From Semisulcospira habei (taxonomy: Eukaryota; Mollusca; Gastropoda; Semisulcospiridae): a stretch of 64,000 nt of DNA. The stretch lies in assembly GCA_036245525.1 (NCBI GenBank), contig BTPG01000006.1, positions 96,210,191 to 96,274,190 of the forward strand, written 5' to 3'. Every line of letters begins with the position of its first letter. The first letter of the stretch is position 1. Shown in pieces: positions 22,457 through 32,765 of this stretch. A program made the translations under genes and the position numbers. Below the pieces are notes generated by a model. The model was not told the DNA's origin. It did no database searches and worked only from the letters and a program-made list of their open reading frames with translations.

Positions 22457-23024
22457 CCAAACTATCAGGCACTACCCCTGAACATGGAACCAGACAGACA
22501 GACAAACCAGGAAGGCAAATAAGCCTCGAAAGTAACAAGTCAGGCACGCTGTGTTCCCCCCACCCCACCCTCCCTCCCCATGACAAATGTCTTCCTATGC
22601 CACTGCGTCTCCACCCACCTCGTGGTTTTCAAAGAAATAAAAGGTGCATAGTGATCTAGTCACCGTTTTATCAATCGATTGTGTTTTCAACCGTTGTGCG
22701 TGCAGCTACCAGAAGTGTAAACAGTATTGGTGGCTGTATGCACAAGACGTAAGCTTTCAATCAAAATGTCAGTGTTCTGACCTTATGACGCAATGTGGGG
22801 TTTAATGTAGACGCATATAAACAACGTACAGACTATATCGTGGGGTCGATCTGGAGTAGTTAGTCTTGTTCGAAATGCAGAACAGTTGTCTAAAGGTCGT
22901 ACGATTACCGACAGAAAGCAATGATACATTAGTCTCTAATGTAATGTGATTTGATCCAGCCACAGACATATGGACAGAAAATCTTTACAGGTCACTATGT
23001 CTCTCTCTCTCAAAATCGTTGTAA

Positions 23025-23027
<3 letters not shown>

Positions 23028-23068
<41 letters not shown>

Positions 23069-23081
23069 ATCTCTCTCTCTC

Positions 23082-23138
<57 letters not shown>
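23028..23138. repeat. (CT)n microsatellite
   Basis: About 50 CT units with CA/CC interruptions. Confidence 0.95.
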
Positions 23139-23139
<1 letters not shown>

Positions 23140-23707
23140 GTTTAACTCTTAAACTCCCAGAACTAAATGACTTCAGTTCTAGAGAATGGAATGAAAGTCA
23201 CTGAGGTCGGGGAGTTTGGAATACACTATCAACGGCATGTTCGAAAAATGGTTTAATAACTAAAAGTTTAACCGTTGTCAAATAAAGGATCATTGTCACT
23301 TTCATTGCCCCCCCCCCCCCCACCACCACCACCACCTCTCTATATAATGCTACTAATAAGGACAGATATGAAAAAGGCCTACGTGCTTAAATGTTGACTC
23401 CACACTTTTCAAAATAGTTCAGTTTCAGTTATATCAGAGTCATGAGAGCCAATGGCGTGTCTAGAGCACTAATGAATTTTGTCTGTTCAAGTCTAAAGCA
23501 CCACAAGAAAGGCTAAATACGGAAATGCCCATGATACATGATCTCATATTTGTCTCGCAAATGACGCTGGCGTTGTGGTTTATAGACGCTGCATCCCTCA
23601 TACGATAGCACAATTTGTGTCCTCCTACCTATTGGCCCACTCTAGAGTCGTTCCTCAACTTTGTCTGAAGTCTTGTGTTTTTCTGTTCTGTCTTGTCCTG
23701 TCTGTTT
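23139..23707. other. No gene recognised
   Basis: Contains a poly(C)/(CAC)n patch at 23,309-23,334 and a weak LINE-tail match (aaaaggcctacgtgcttaaa) near 23,370. No coding region is supported. Confidence 0.5.
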
Positions 23708-23815
23708 TATACTGACGAGCGAAAGAAATGCGACATTTTTTTTTTAATCATCGGAGACACTAAAGTGTTTCCTATGATTCCAAAATCTGTCGCATTTCTT
23801 TTCTTCGTCAGTATA
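23708..23815. mobile_element. Tc1/mariner-like MITE (108 bp)
   Basis: Begins tatactgacgagcgaaagaa and ends tttcttttcttcgtcagtata, with the inner block aatgcgac...gtcgcatt. The arms pair over about 28 bases with one small bulge. TA at both ends fits mariner-type insertion. Non-coding; a (CTGT)n-rich tract follows at about 23,895-23,935. Confidence 0.8.
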
Positions 23816-24211
23816 TTTTCTTGTTTGTCTGTCCCCTCTGTCTGTCTTATATTTTGTTTGTCGTGTTTGTCTGTCTTGTTTCTACTTGGTTTGTCTGCCT
23901 GCCTGTCTGTCTGTCTGTCTATCTGTCTGTCTGTACATCCGTCTTGCTTGTATGCCTCTCTGTCTCTTTGTTGTGATTGGTTTGTCATTTCTTGTTGATT
24001 TGATAATAATGCCCCCTTCTCTAAATTCCCCAATCTCTTGATGCGTACCTCCTCCACCCTTCTCCTCTCGATTTCTCCGCAGGGGTTAAGCAATTCTTTA
24101 AGGTCCCAACTCCTCTTCTTCATGCACGTTCAGGCGTTCCTTCAGCTGACCAATGATTACCTGTATCATTTGCATGAGTACTCCCAGGGTAGACCCAATC
24201 GAAGAATACAT

Positions 24212-24274
24212 CACAAGCACACTTCTATTTAAATGAGATGATATGCATCTCATTTGAATAGAAGTGTACTTGTG
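24212..24274. repeat. Near-perfect 63-bp palindrome
   Basis: cacaagcacacttctattta (left) pairs with aatagaagtgtacttgtg (right), and aaatgagatg pairs with catctcattt, leaving a loop of about five bases. Two mismatches only. It resembles a fold-back MITE core but matches neither family 1 nor family 2. Confidence 0.8.
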
Positions 24275-24544
24275 GCGCACTCCCTGAGTGTCTATCTGGG
24301 GAGAACACCCACAAACAGTACTATAAAGAAGAAGGGAGACTGACACTGAGTTTTCTCCACAGTGTACGTCAGCGCCCAGATGAGGTGCCATGACGTCAGA
24401 CAAGAGCCCCTCTTCTGGCTTAGTATTGATCTTCGAGGATGCCCGAGCGGCCGTCAGTGAACCGACGATTTAGAGACAGCGAGAGGCTCTCCCACTTCCA
24501 GCACCGATTGACCCATACATACCTGAGACGCTACGATAGGATGT

Positions 24545-24642
24545 AGATCGACCATGATAATTCAAGGGTGGTGTCGGAATAGCTTGGCTCCTGTAGGCGC
24601 CAAGCTATTCTGACTCCATCCCTGAATTATTATGGTCGATCT
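24545..24642. mobile_element. Hairpin MITE, family 1 core
   Basis: Arms agatcgaccatgataattca and tgaattattatggtcgatct; inner arms tagcttggctcctgtaggcg and cgccaagcta. Several mismatches are compensated in both arms, so the palindrome has decayed slightly. The outer ttaactcattc termini are not visible. Confidence 0.75.
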
Positions 24643-25908
24643 GTCTCCAGAACATACCTTAAAAGATATCTACTACAAAAAGTGATAATTTCATCCTCAG
24701 GATGGAGTGAGATAACACGGTGAGCAAAAGTTCCTAGGGCCGGCGTCAGCCTTAGTTGACTCGCCCACTGAGGCTAGCTTCAACCAGAGGTAAGTTTTCT
24801 TTTGGGGGAAAGGAGATAGGCCGATCGTTAAAGCTCGAAGGGGGTGTGTGAAATAGTTTGGCACAGTCTTAGACAATTTTTGGAATTGCAATTTTAAGTG
24901 CGTGCACAATTGACGAATTTTGCTTCATCATAGTCTCGCTCGCGGTCGCAGAGTGTTTTTGTGTGCGCTGCGCTTGGAGAAGAAGTCCTGTTTGTCAGTC
25001 ACTTGACTAGACAAAACTGGAAAGGCGCTGGGACAGCAAACCCAGCTACTACAATACCAGACCGAGTACCCTCGAAGAGTCCACTTGACATGACAGCTGT
25101 GTTGACGAAGCAAAGTCGCAGGCGTAAATCAAATGACTTCACCCTCCGAGCAGCACAGATGTAAATTATAGTTACTGGCTCCCTTGCAGCGTGAGACAGA
25201 TTCTAGTAAGCCCCTCAGTGCGGCTGCACCCGCAGGGGCTCGCGAGAATCTATGCCTCATGCATATGTAACGAGACTGGCGTGGGTGCCGGACCGCAAAA
25301 AAGACAAAGCCATTGTTGGACAAGTTTACCGATGCCTTCTCAAGACCACTGTCTGAGTAGGGCTGTTCGTAGCGCGTGAAGCGTTCGCGCACCTTTTGGC
25401 ACGTGCTGATCCACTTGAGAGCACGCGCGAGATCAAAGGAGCTGTCCCCCCAGAACCGACCCCTCGCCCTCTCGTGTGTGTCACCGCCACTAAACGACTG
25501 CAGGGGTGCATGTCTGATGGTACACTGACCAGAAGTAAGTGGCCAAAGGATGGGAAGGTTAACCGATAATTATTGGCTCAACCAGTTATGCTCGGTTCGC
25601 TCGATGTGCGGCGTGTTTTAGCGTGCTCTCAAGTCATTATGGACTTTGATATTTTCTTCGATTGTGCGCATCCACATTGTTTATAATGTGTGATCACTGG
25701 AGTCAAGACTGAGCAGTTTACTAATGCTTCTTCCTGCCTATTTCGTACCTTAACCAACCGCTTTCGTGTCTTGTTTTTACACTCTTGGCCATGAACTCTT
25801 ACTAACTTGTAACACCATTATCGTGGCCAAAAACAGGCATCACTATTTCCCTCAGCCTCTTCAATCTCCTTGTTGTTACTCAGTACTGCAAACAAGCGCT
25901 TCTATCTG
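24643..25908. other. No gene recognised
   Basis: No supported exon. Half of a family 2 hairpin is recognisable at about 25,205-25,262 (cgcaggggctcgcgagaatc then tatgcctcatgcat). Confidence 0.5.
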
Positions 25909-25958
25909 TAAGAGGCATAGATTCTCATGAATCCCTGCCGCAGTCGCAGCAGGGACTC
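25909..25958. mobile_element. MITE family 2 hairpin, left part (split by Gypsy insertion)
   Basis: aagaggcatagattctcatg, aatccctgccgcagtcgcag, cagggactc. Its complementary right arm (gtgagaataatatgtgtctc ttgc) lies at 34,967-34,990, on the far side of the Gypsy element. Confidence 0.8.
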
Positions 25959-27094
25959 TGTTACACTACCGCAGCCACACGCAAGGTGTTGTAGATGGAA
26001 GACGCAGCCAGACAAGAGTGTTTCCAGAAGAGTCTTTTATTTCTTGGTCATCGTGGGTCTAATAGGTTGGGCACAACCAACCTACTAGCATGGCATACTA
26101 AAATGGCGAAAATACCGGAGCTCGGTCTCTCGCTTCTCAGCTCCCTCTATCTATCTATCTCACTCTCTTCGTTGTGTACTCTCTATCTATCTCGTTCCCT
26201 TCGTTGTGAGCTCTCTCGTTCTGGTCATTGTGCGAGCTCTCTCTCTATCTCGTTTTCTTCGTTGTGAGCTCTCCCGTTCTGGTGTTTACCCCCAATATAT
26301 ATACCCGTTCTGGCCGAGGGCATCGCCCCTTTGTCTCAACCAGTCAAAGGGACTATTACTGTCACCCATATTATTCCACATCTATCATGGTGGCCAGCGT
26401 CCCCTGACCCTATCTGTCAAAGGAGCTATTACTGTCGCCCATAATCTATCCCCCATCTGCTCTGGTGGATAGCGCCCTCTGATCCTAGCTGACCAGGGAC
26501 CCATTACTGTCTCTCATAATTATTCCACATCTATTATGCTGGTCAGCGTCCTCTGATCCTAGCTATCAAAGGAACTCATTACTGTCTCTCCTAATTATTC
26601 CACATCTATTATGGTGGCCAGCGTCCTCTGATCCTAGCTATCAAAGGAACCCATTATTGTCTCTCATAATTATTCCACATCTATTATGGTGGCCAGCGTC
26701 CTCTGATCTTAGCTGACCAGGGACCCATTACTGTCTCTCCTAATTATTCCACATCTATTATGGTGGCCAGCGTCCTCTGATCTTAGCTGACCAGGGACCC
26801 ATTACTGTCTCTCCTAATTATTCCACATCTATTATGGTGGCCAGCGTCCTCTGATCTTAGCTGACCAGTAACCTATTACTGACTCTCATAATTATTCTTT
26901 GTCAGCAGGAGTCTGTGTTCCTCACTACTAACGAGGGCTCATTATTTATTCATTAGTCCCAGCTTAGTAGGGCCGGCCACTTGTCAACTCCACGTGAGCC
27001 CGTGGTACTAATTATACCCTCGTTATTTTCATATCAAGGGAAATTATAAAATTACCCGACCGTGATATTGGTCGTATACACTTATAGTGTAACA
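25959..27094 (-). repeat. 3' LTR of Gypsy element
   Basis: 1,136 bp, starts and ends with the 9-bp inverted termini tgttacact / agtgtaaca. On the reverse strand it contains a U3 with about seven tandem units of 75 bp (26,376-26,900), a TATA box (atatatata at 26,294-26,303) and an AATAAA polyadenylation signal at 26,036-26,041. R should begin about 25-30 bases past the TATA box. Confidence 0.95.
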
Positions 27095-27108
27095 ACTCCT
27101 CCCAAACC
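27095..27108 (-). other. Polypurine tract of Gypsy element
   Basis: Reverse strand reads ggtttgggaggagt immediately before the 3' LTR, the expected purine-rich primer site for plus-strand synthesis. Confidence 0.75.
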
Positions 27109-27302
27109 TACCCGAAAAAAAGGAATCTTAATTCACAAGATTCGTTTTTTTTTCATTACACAATATTCAGACCACAAAATCATTTCAAACAATTAAACAT
27201 GTTATCCACAAAATACATCATTTTTCGGAATGACCGCTTATTTAAATCGATCACTCCTTATTAAAAATTATTATTGTCCGGCGTAATCACGCCAATAAAT
27301 GT

Positions 27303-27860
27303 TCACATCAAAATCGTCGACTCAGTTATGTCTTTGCACATGTGTTCGTTATTCTTCACGATTCTTCCTGGATCGCAACACGTTGATCCTTGGTTACCCC
27401 AACGACGGGTAAACTTGACAACGTTCGAGGCGGGGAGTAACTGCACTCCTCCCTCCATCATCGGCGTAGAGTCCTTCGCTCTTGCGACGTCATTCACGTC
27501 TGCTGATTGCACAGCCGCCGAAATCAACGTAGGCACAGTGACCTCACGTTCACCCTTCCTGAGTCGTGATAGTATGGAGCCAAACCATGCGCTAGTTTTC
27601 TTCTTATATCGTATATACCCTACCCCAATTATGATCACTACAACTGTCCCTACGATAGAACCAATGATGATCTGTTTCCATATCGCCCATTCTTGTTTTG
27701 GCTTAACGAATCGCATGCTCTGAAGTCGAGCAATTAGATGATCCATTGGCATTTCCTTAATTTCATCTAACTCTTTGGACAAAGAGATGGGATCGTAGTC
27801 TGGTAAAGCGCTATGAAATGGTTTCCATAACGTTACATTGGAAAATGCATAGTTTTCCAT
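27303..27860 (-). pseudogene. Env-like C-terminal part of Gypsy element (after in-frame TAG)
   Basis: A 185-codon frame that starts with ATG directly after the TAG ending the preceding frame, in the same reading frame. It contains a hydrophobic anchor (QIIIGSIVGTVVVIIIGVGY, about residues 64-83) followed by basic residues and a cytoplasmic-like tail of about 100 residues. The layout, ectodomain end then anchor then tail, fits a membrane fusion protein of env-bearing Gypsy elements. The exact glycoprotein class is not recognised. Whether the TAG is read through or is a nonsense mutation cannot be told from sequence alone. Confidence 0.6.
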
Positions 27861-28403
27861 CTATCCTATCAATTTGTCTTCCACCTGATACTGGCTCTCT
27901 TGTTGGTAGTAAGGGGTTAATATCAATCTATCACTAATAGCCGTACATGATTCATTGAGGCGGATTAGCGATAACGGTGGGTTGATTTGTTGGTACGTGA
28001 CCCCTTTACCGTGACAACTAATACTCATCTTTAGTGGACTATGATTACTAATGACCCATAGCCCATCCATTATATACCGTGCCATAGGTAACACTGTACC
28101 CAACTTGACCTTTGTTTGGCAGTGTGTTGCAATTACGTCTGAATTGTTTAAAAACAGCGCCGTAACACAAAACTGATTAATGTTCATAGGATATATTGCA
28201 CTTCGAATCGCACAGAATCCTATCAAGGGTTTGGAACAAGCTTCAAGTTCAGCTTCCGTAAGGAACGCGAACCGCATACGTTGCGCGTCTACTGCTATTG
28301 TTGTGGATTCTAAGTCATACTGAGCCGTCATTGATTCTGGCGCAGGCCGACCTGAATCTCCAGTTACTAGTGGTAACTTCATCAAGTTTTTGAAATACGA
28401 CAT
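27861..28403 (-). pseudogene. Env-like ectodomain part of Gypsy element
   Basis: 180 codons ending in TAG at 27,861-27,863. It has six or more Cys residues spaced as in a folded ectodomain (ACSKPLIGFCAIRSA, NQFCVTALF, ATHCQTKV, SISCHGKG, NESCTAI) and one N-linked site (NES). It is in a different frame from the signal-peptide frame that overlaps its start, so a frame-disrupting change, and probably a deletion of part of the ectodomain, lies between them. At about 415 codons in total the region is shorter than the 450-600 residues usual for Gypsy env proteins. Confidence 0.6.
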
Positions 28404-28464
28404 TGTGATTAATATTTAAACCCTGCGCTAGCCCCAATACTATCAGACTCAAGAAAAACTTCAT
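28315..28464 (-). pseudogene. Env-like signal-peptide segment of Gypsy element
   Basis: A 49-codon frame starting at ATG 28,464, about 130 bp after the pol stop. It opens with a clear signal peptide (MKFFLSLIVLGLAQG) and continues NHNVVFQKLDEVTTSNW before running into TGA at 28,315. It overlaps the first 89 bases of the 28,403 frame in another phase. The secretory start supports assignment of the third region as env-like. It is too short to be functional by itself. Confidence 0.65.
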
Positions 28465-28596
28465 CTTGTTGTTGTCTGCAACATACAAGATACCACCAGA
28501 GACTTATACCACTGTCTCTGACAAAAACTCAAATCACGCTTCATGATTTACACATTACAATAGTCCTCTCTCAGATACCGTCTGAGAGTCGCATTT

Positions 28597-31500
28597 CTAA
28601 TTTGAAGCCTTCTTTGGCAGAAGAGTCAGTATCGCTTCAATAATTTCCCTAACCCCATCAGTCTGTAAACTAGGCTGAATCGAACGATTGTCGTCGATCT
28701 CCCCATCATCAGAACTGTCTGATGTGCCCTTGTTACAACTAACGTTTACTGCTGAGAGAGATCTTTTCTCTCTTGTCTTTAGGCGCTTTCTTAACTCCAT
28801 TAACGGAACGTCCTCCTCGGATGAAGAATTCTCACGCTCTTTTCGCACCCCCCTAGTCAGTCTGTCTCGTGCGTTCTCTTGCCCTACTGCATCGTCACTG
28901 TCGCTATCGGATGATTCTGGAGCTACAACCTGGGTGGCTTTACGTAATGTTCTCCCCCTGGCTTTTGGAATAGGCCACTCGCTAATTTTGGCTATCCGCA
29001 AGTGTTCAGCATGTGAACTGACCTCAGTGCCATCTAGTTGATGTCGTACCCTGAATGTGACAGGCGACAATTGTTCCACCACTCTATAGTGCGACCTCCA
29101 CTTACTGTCTAACTTATTGTGTCTACGGTGATTACGAAGGTACACTGGGTCACCGACCTTAATCTCGACAGGCTGTACACCTCTATTAGCATACTTAGCC
29201 CCCTTCTTCTGTGCTTTCTTAATTCGCCGATACACCTGGGTGAAGGCCTTGTGTTGCTGCTCAAGCGCTATCTTGTGAAAATCTTCACCAGCGTATTTTC
29301 TTCGGGGTCTAAGGATGTTATCTAACGGTAGCACTGGATCGCGACCGTACAGTAAAAAGAAAGGAGATTCCTGCGTAGTTTCCGAAACACAAACCCTATA
29401 AGCTGCTAGCACCTGGTTAATATGCACGTCCCATGTCGAAAAATCCTCTTGTATCTTTTTGGACAGAATGTCGTTAAAAGTTCTATGGAAACGTTCGACC
29501 TTAGCATTGGACTGTGGATGATAAAGACTGGTCGTGACATGATCTATGTTCAGTTCTGCCAGCGTTTCTGCCATAACCCTGTTCACATTCTCAGATCCAT
29601 TGTCTGATACTATCTGCAATGGACAGCCATGTCTGGGTAGAATTTCTTCTACGAGCAGCTGTACCACTGACTGCGGCGTTTTATCTGGTACAGGGAACGC
29701 CTCTACCCAACCTGTCAGATGACAGATGAATGTTATGACATAGCGATTCCCGCTAAGAGAGCGGTCAAACGGACCTGCCAAGTCCAATGACAACTTAGCG
29801 AATGGGTATGGAGGAATGTCCATTTCCTGTACGGGGGCCCTTTTCTTTTGTAACACTCTAGACTGACAGATGACACACCCACTAACATATTCATACAGTT
29901 GTTTGTACATGTTAGGCCAGTAATACTTTCTGCTGACTGTGTCATGCGTCTTGTCTATTCCTAAGTGACCATTTTCGTCATGGTACTGTCTGACTACGTA
30001 CTCTACCAAGTGAGACGGAACATACAATCTGGCTACTGGTTCATCATCAGGATGAGACAAGAAATATAGAACATCCTCTATCAGCATGTATCTCCTATTG
30101 ACTGTCATGGTTCCTTGTTCACTAATCAATAAGTCCTTTAAGCGCACTATTTCAGAATCCTTCTCCTGTTCCTCAATAATATCAAACCCTGGAAGATCAA
30201 CTTTTTCCAGCTTCTCGTCACACCCTGCCCTTATTGTACAACTAGCAAACTGCTTGGGTGTGAAATGGTTGGAGTTTATGACTCCAATGACAAAAGCATT
30301 GTCATTGACCTCTCTGGTTAACTCTTCTTCTTCCTCATGCTCTGGCATGTGAGTACCACTCGGCATTCTGGACAGTAAGTCTGCCAAAACATTTTGAGGA
30401 CCTGGGATATATTCAATAGTACAGTTATATCCTGAAATGCCAAGGGCCCACATCTGCACCTTCTTATTTTGCATTGGTGAATTAAGCAAATACTTAAGAG
30501 GCATGTGATCCGTGCGGATTACAAACTCCGCATTATGCAAGTAGTGATTTAGCTTTTGAAGCGCATAATGGATCGCAAAAGCCTCTTTCTCTATTGTCGA
30601 CCATTTCCTCTGACTGGTACTAAGTTTATGGGATAGAAAGTAAATAGGTCTTTCTACCTTTGAGCCTGGGGAAATGTCTGAATCCTCATCGCATTTTTGC
30701 GCGAGACATGCCCCCACGCATGTGTCGCTGGCATCCGTGTAAAGGATGTACGGACGCCGTGTATCTGGATAGGCTAACACTGGTGCTACAGCTAACGTTT
30801 CCTTCATCAAATCAAACGCTTTCTGGCATTCCTCTGTCCAACTGAATCTCGCATACTTTCGTGTCAGTGCTATGATTGGTTCAGCCATCTGGGAGAAATT
30901 AGGAATCATTTTCCTGTAAAACCCAAACATACCAATGAACGAACGGCACTCTCTGACACAGGTCGGAGCCGCCATAGCCCTAATGACTTTTACCTTTTCC
31001 TCATCCGGTTTTATCCCCTGGCTACTAATGACAAACCCTAAGTATTTGGTTTCTTCCTCAAAGAACTGACACTTCTTGAGTTCCAGCTTCAGGTCATGCT
31101 GTCTCAGTCGATCAAAGACTGTCTGAAGGTGACACAGATGGTCTTCTATTGTTTCTGAGAAGATCAAAATGTCATCGAGATAGGCACAGGTAAAGCTTTC
31201 TAAACCGGCTAGCACGATATTCATAAGCATCATGAACAATCCCGGTGCTCCCACCAAACCAAATGGCATTTTCGTGAATTCGAATAATCCCTTGTGGCAT
31301 GCAAATGCTACTCTATCCCTACTCTCCTGATCCGCCATCTTGACCTGCCAGTATCCCGACTTAAGGTCCAGACTGGTAAAATACTTGGCCTTTCCAAGCA
31401 GTGACAAAATGTCATCTATCAGCGGTAGTGGGTACGATGTTTTCTTTGTAACCTCATTCAGTTTTCTAAAGTCAACACATAAACGTTTCGACCCATCCTT

Positions 31501-32511
31501 CTTGGATACAATCACTAAACTAAAAGACCATGGGGACTGAGAACGTCTTATCACACCTGCCTGTAACATCTCTTCTAGAGCCTTGTCAACAATCTCTCTA
31601 TCTTGAAGCGGGATTCTATACGGCTTTATCCTAATGGGAGGATGATCGCCGGTATCTAGTTTCATCGTGACAGTGTCAGTAGCCCCTAAATCAAGGTCGC
31701 TACTCGCGAACAAGTCTTGATTGTTCGTAATGAGCTCTGACACTACACCTTTCATTTTCTCCGGCGCAGTGACTTCCGTCAAGTCGACTGCCGATACCTG
31801 CCGATCAACCGACCCTATCTGTACTTCATGTACTTCCTGAACTGCTGTTACTTTCCCTACAACACAACCCCTTCTAACTCTATACGTCTTGTTTGTGTTG
31901 TTTACTATCAGTATGGGATACGTCTGGTGATTATTTTGCCTGACTACCGTGCTTGTCACTAACAGTCCCGGTTCTTGTGCTATAAATCCCTTGTCTGTTT
32001 CCGAAATCTCTAAGAGTGTCTCTCTTGCAAAATACGGAGCATTCTTCATCCGTACCTGGAGTACTTCTGCCGTCTGAGGTTTTATCACTTTCGTCTTAGT
32101 CACTCTGACCAAAGACGAAATGTGGATGTCCTGTTCATAGGGCACATAAACACTTCCGACTCTGAGTTTCTTCAAGTCAAAATAAATCCTCACCCCGTTT
32201 TTGTCTAACCAGTCATTTCCCAAAATAAAGTTCCTGTTGAGCCCTGATACCACGTAGAACTTATGTTTAAACTTTTGCCCCGCTACCGTAAATTCTAATT
32301 CTGAACTCCCCAATACGTGTAAAGCTTCTCCACTAACTGACTGTAACGACACATCTACCTTTCCTAACTTTGGCTTATGACTGAGTTTATCGTAAGCCCC
32401 CTTGCTAATCAAAGACACCTCTGCTCCCGTATCGATCAAGCTACGAAATCGTTGCTTCCCAATTTTGAACACTATGCACTTAGGGCTACCCGCTACATTA
32501 ATGCTAAACAA
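28597..32511 (-). CDS. pol: Gypsy pol polyprotein (protease, RT, RNase H, integrase)
   Basis: 1,304 codons from the first modelled codon, uninterrupted. Domains by approximate residue: retropepsin LIDTGAEVSLIS (27-29 active DTG); RT with VDFRKLN and AYLDDILIF (YLDD about 443-446); RNase H with LYTDASDTCVGA (about 589); integrase zinc-binding HLGIDKTHDTV...CVICQ (about 849-890); integrase core LSLDLAGPFD, VSDNGSEN and NAKVERFHRTF (DDE about 910, 966, 1005); then a YLRNH...WRSHYRVVEQLSPVTF segment resembling the GPY/F module. The C-terminal 180 residues are acidic and low complexity. There is no ATG at the start; the frame is open upstream and overlaps the zinc-knuckle frame in the -1 phase, so expression probably relies on frameshifting. 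Confidence 0.95.
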   Translation of the reverse strand: MFSINVAGSPKCIVFKIGKQRFRSLIDTGAEVSLISKGAYDKLSHKPKLGKVDVSLQSVSGEALHVLGSSELEFTVAGQKFKHKFYVVSGLNRNFILGNDWLDKNGVRIYFDLKKLRVGSVYVPYEQDIHISSLVRVTKTKVIKPQTAEVLQVRMKNAPYFARETLLEISETDKGFIAQEPGLLVTSTVVRQNNHQTYPILIVNNTNKTYRVRRGCVVGKVTAVQEVHEVQIGSVDRQVSAVDLTEVTAPEKMKGVVSELITNNQDLFASSDLDLGATDTVTMKLDTGDHPPIRIKPYRIPLQDREIVDKALEEMLQAGVIRRSQSPWSFSLVIVSKKDGSKRLCVDFRKLNEVTKKTSYPLPLIDDILSLLGKAKYFTSLDLKSGYWQVKMADQESRDRVAFACHKGLFEFTKMPFGLVGAPGLFMMLMNIVLAGLESFTCAYLDDILIFSETIEDHLCHLQTVFDRLRQHDLKLELKKCQFFEEETKYLGFVISSQGIKPDEEKVKVIRAMAAPTCVRECRSFIGMFGFYRKMIPNFSQMAEPIIALTRKYARFSWTEECQKAFDLMKETLAVAPVLAYPDTRRPYILYTDASDTCVGACLAQKCDEDSDISPGSKVERPIYFLSHKLSTSQRKWSTIEKEAFAIHYALQKLNHYLHNAEFVIRTDHMPLKYLLNSPMQNKKVQMWALGISGYNCTIEYIPGPQNVLADLLSRMPSGTHMPEHEEEEELTREVNDNAFVIGVINSNHFTPKQFASCTIRAGCDEKLEKVDLPGFDIIEEQEKDSEIVRLKDLLISEQGTMTVNRRYMLIEDVLYFLSHPDDEPVARLYVPSHLVEYVVRQYHDENGHLGIDKTHDTVSRKYYWPNMYKQLYEYVSGCVICQSRVLQKKRAPVQEMDIPPYPFAKLSLDLAGPFDRSLSGNRYVITFICHLTGWVEAFPVPDKTPQSVVQLLVEEILPRHGCPLQIVSDNGSENVNRVMAETLAELNIDHVTTSLYHPQSNAKVERFHRTFNDILSKKIQEDFSTWDVHINQVLAAYRVCVSETTQESPFFLLYGRDPVLPLDNILRPRRKYAGEDFHKIALEQQHKAFTQVYRRIKKAQKKGAKYANRGVQPVEIKVGDPVYLRNHRRHNKLDSKWRSHYRVVEQLSPVTFRVRHQLDGTEVSSHAEHLRIAKISEWPIPKARGRTLRKATQVVAPESSDSDSDDAVGQENARDRLTRGVRKERENSSSEEDVPLMELRKRLKTREKRSLSAVNVSCNKGTSDSSDDGEIDDNRSIQPSLQTDGVREIIEAILTLLPKKASN

Positions 32512-32567
32512 CTGACTCTTTCTACTTTTCCGGTCCTGCGTAACGGCTTCGTGTGCCGCAGAACCTT

Positions 32568-32765
32568 CTAGTTTTCCTGCCTCGGCGGAAACCTTCTTTG
32601 ACCTTGTGGCCGTCTGTTTCCGGCCTTTCTACATTCCCGCTGAATGTGACCTCGTTCCCTACACTTCCAGCATTGAATCGGGGGACGCATTGTTTGCTGA
32701 CCAACCGCCCCTATCACTCGGCAATTTCGTGCCTGGTGCCCTACTCTCCCGCATTTAAAAGTCAA
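32568..32765 (-). CDS. Gypsy nucleocapsid-like zinc-knuckle frame
   Basis: Frame with two CCHC-type knuckles. The second is canonical (CWKCRERGHIQREC). The first reads FKCGRVGHQARNC with its leading Cys out of frame at the gag boundary. It is followed by a basic tail (RRPQGQRRFPPRQ). It sits between gag and pol in a third frame, with no ATG. In the family this segment packages genomic RNA. The gag-to-knuckle shift may be a damaging indel or part of the element's frameshift strategy. Confidence 0.7.
   Translation of the reverse strand: MTFKCGRVGHQARNCRVIGAVGQQTMRPPIQCWKCRERGHIQRECRKAGNRRPQGQRRFPPRQEN

Noticed and set aside
28688..32571. Many short forward-strand frames across the Gypsy pol
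   Set aside because: Antisense shadows of the intact reverse-strand pol.
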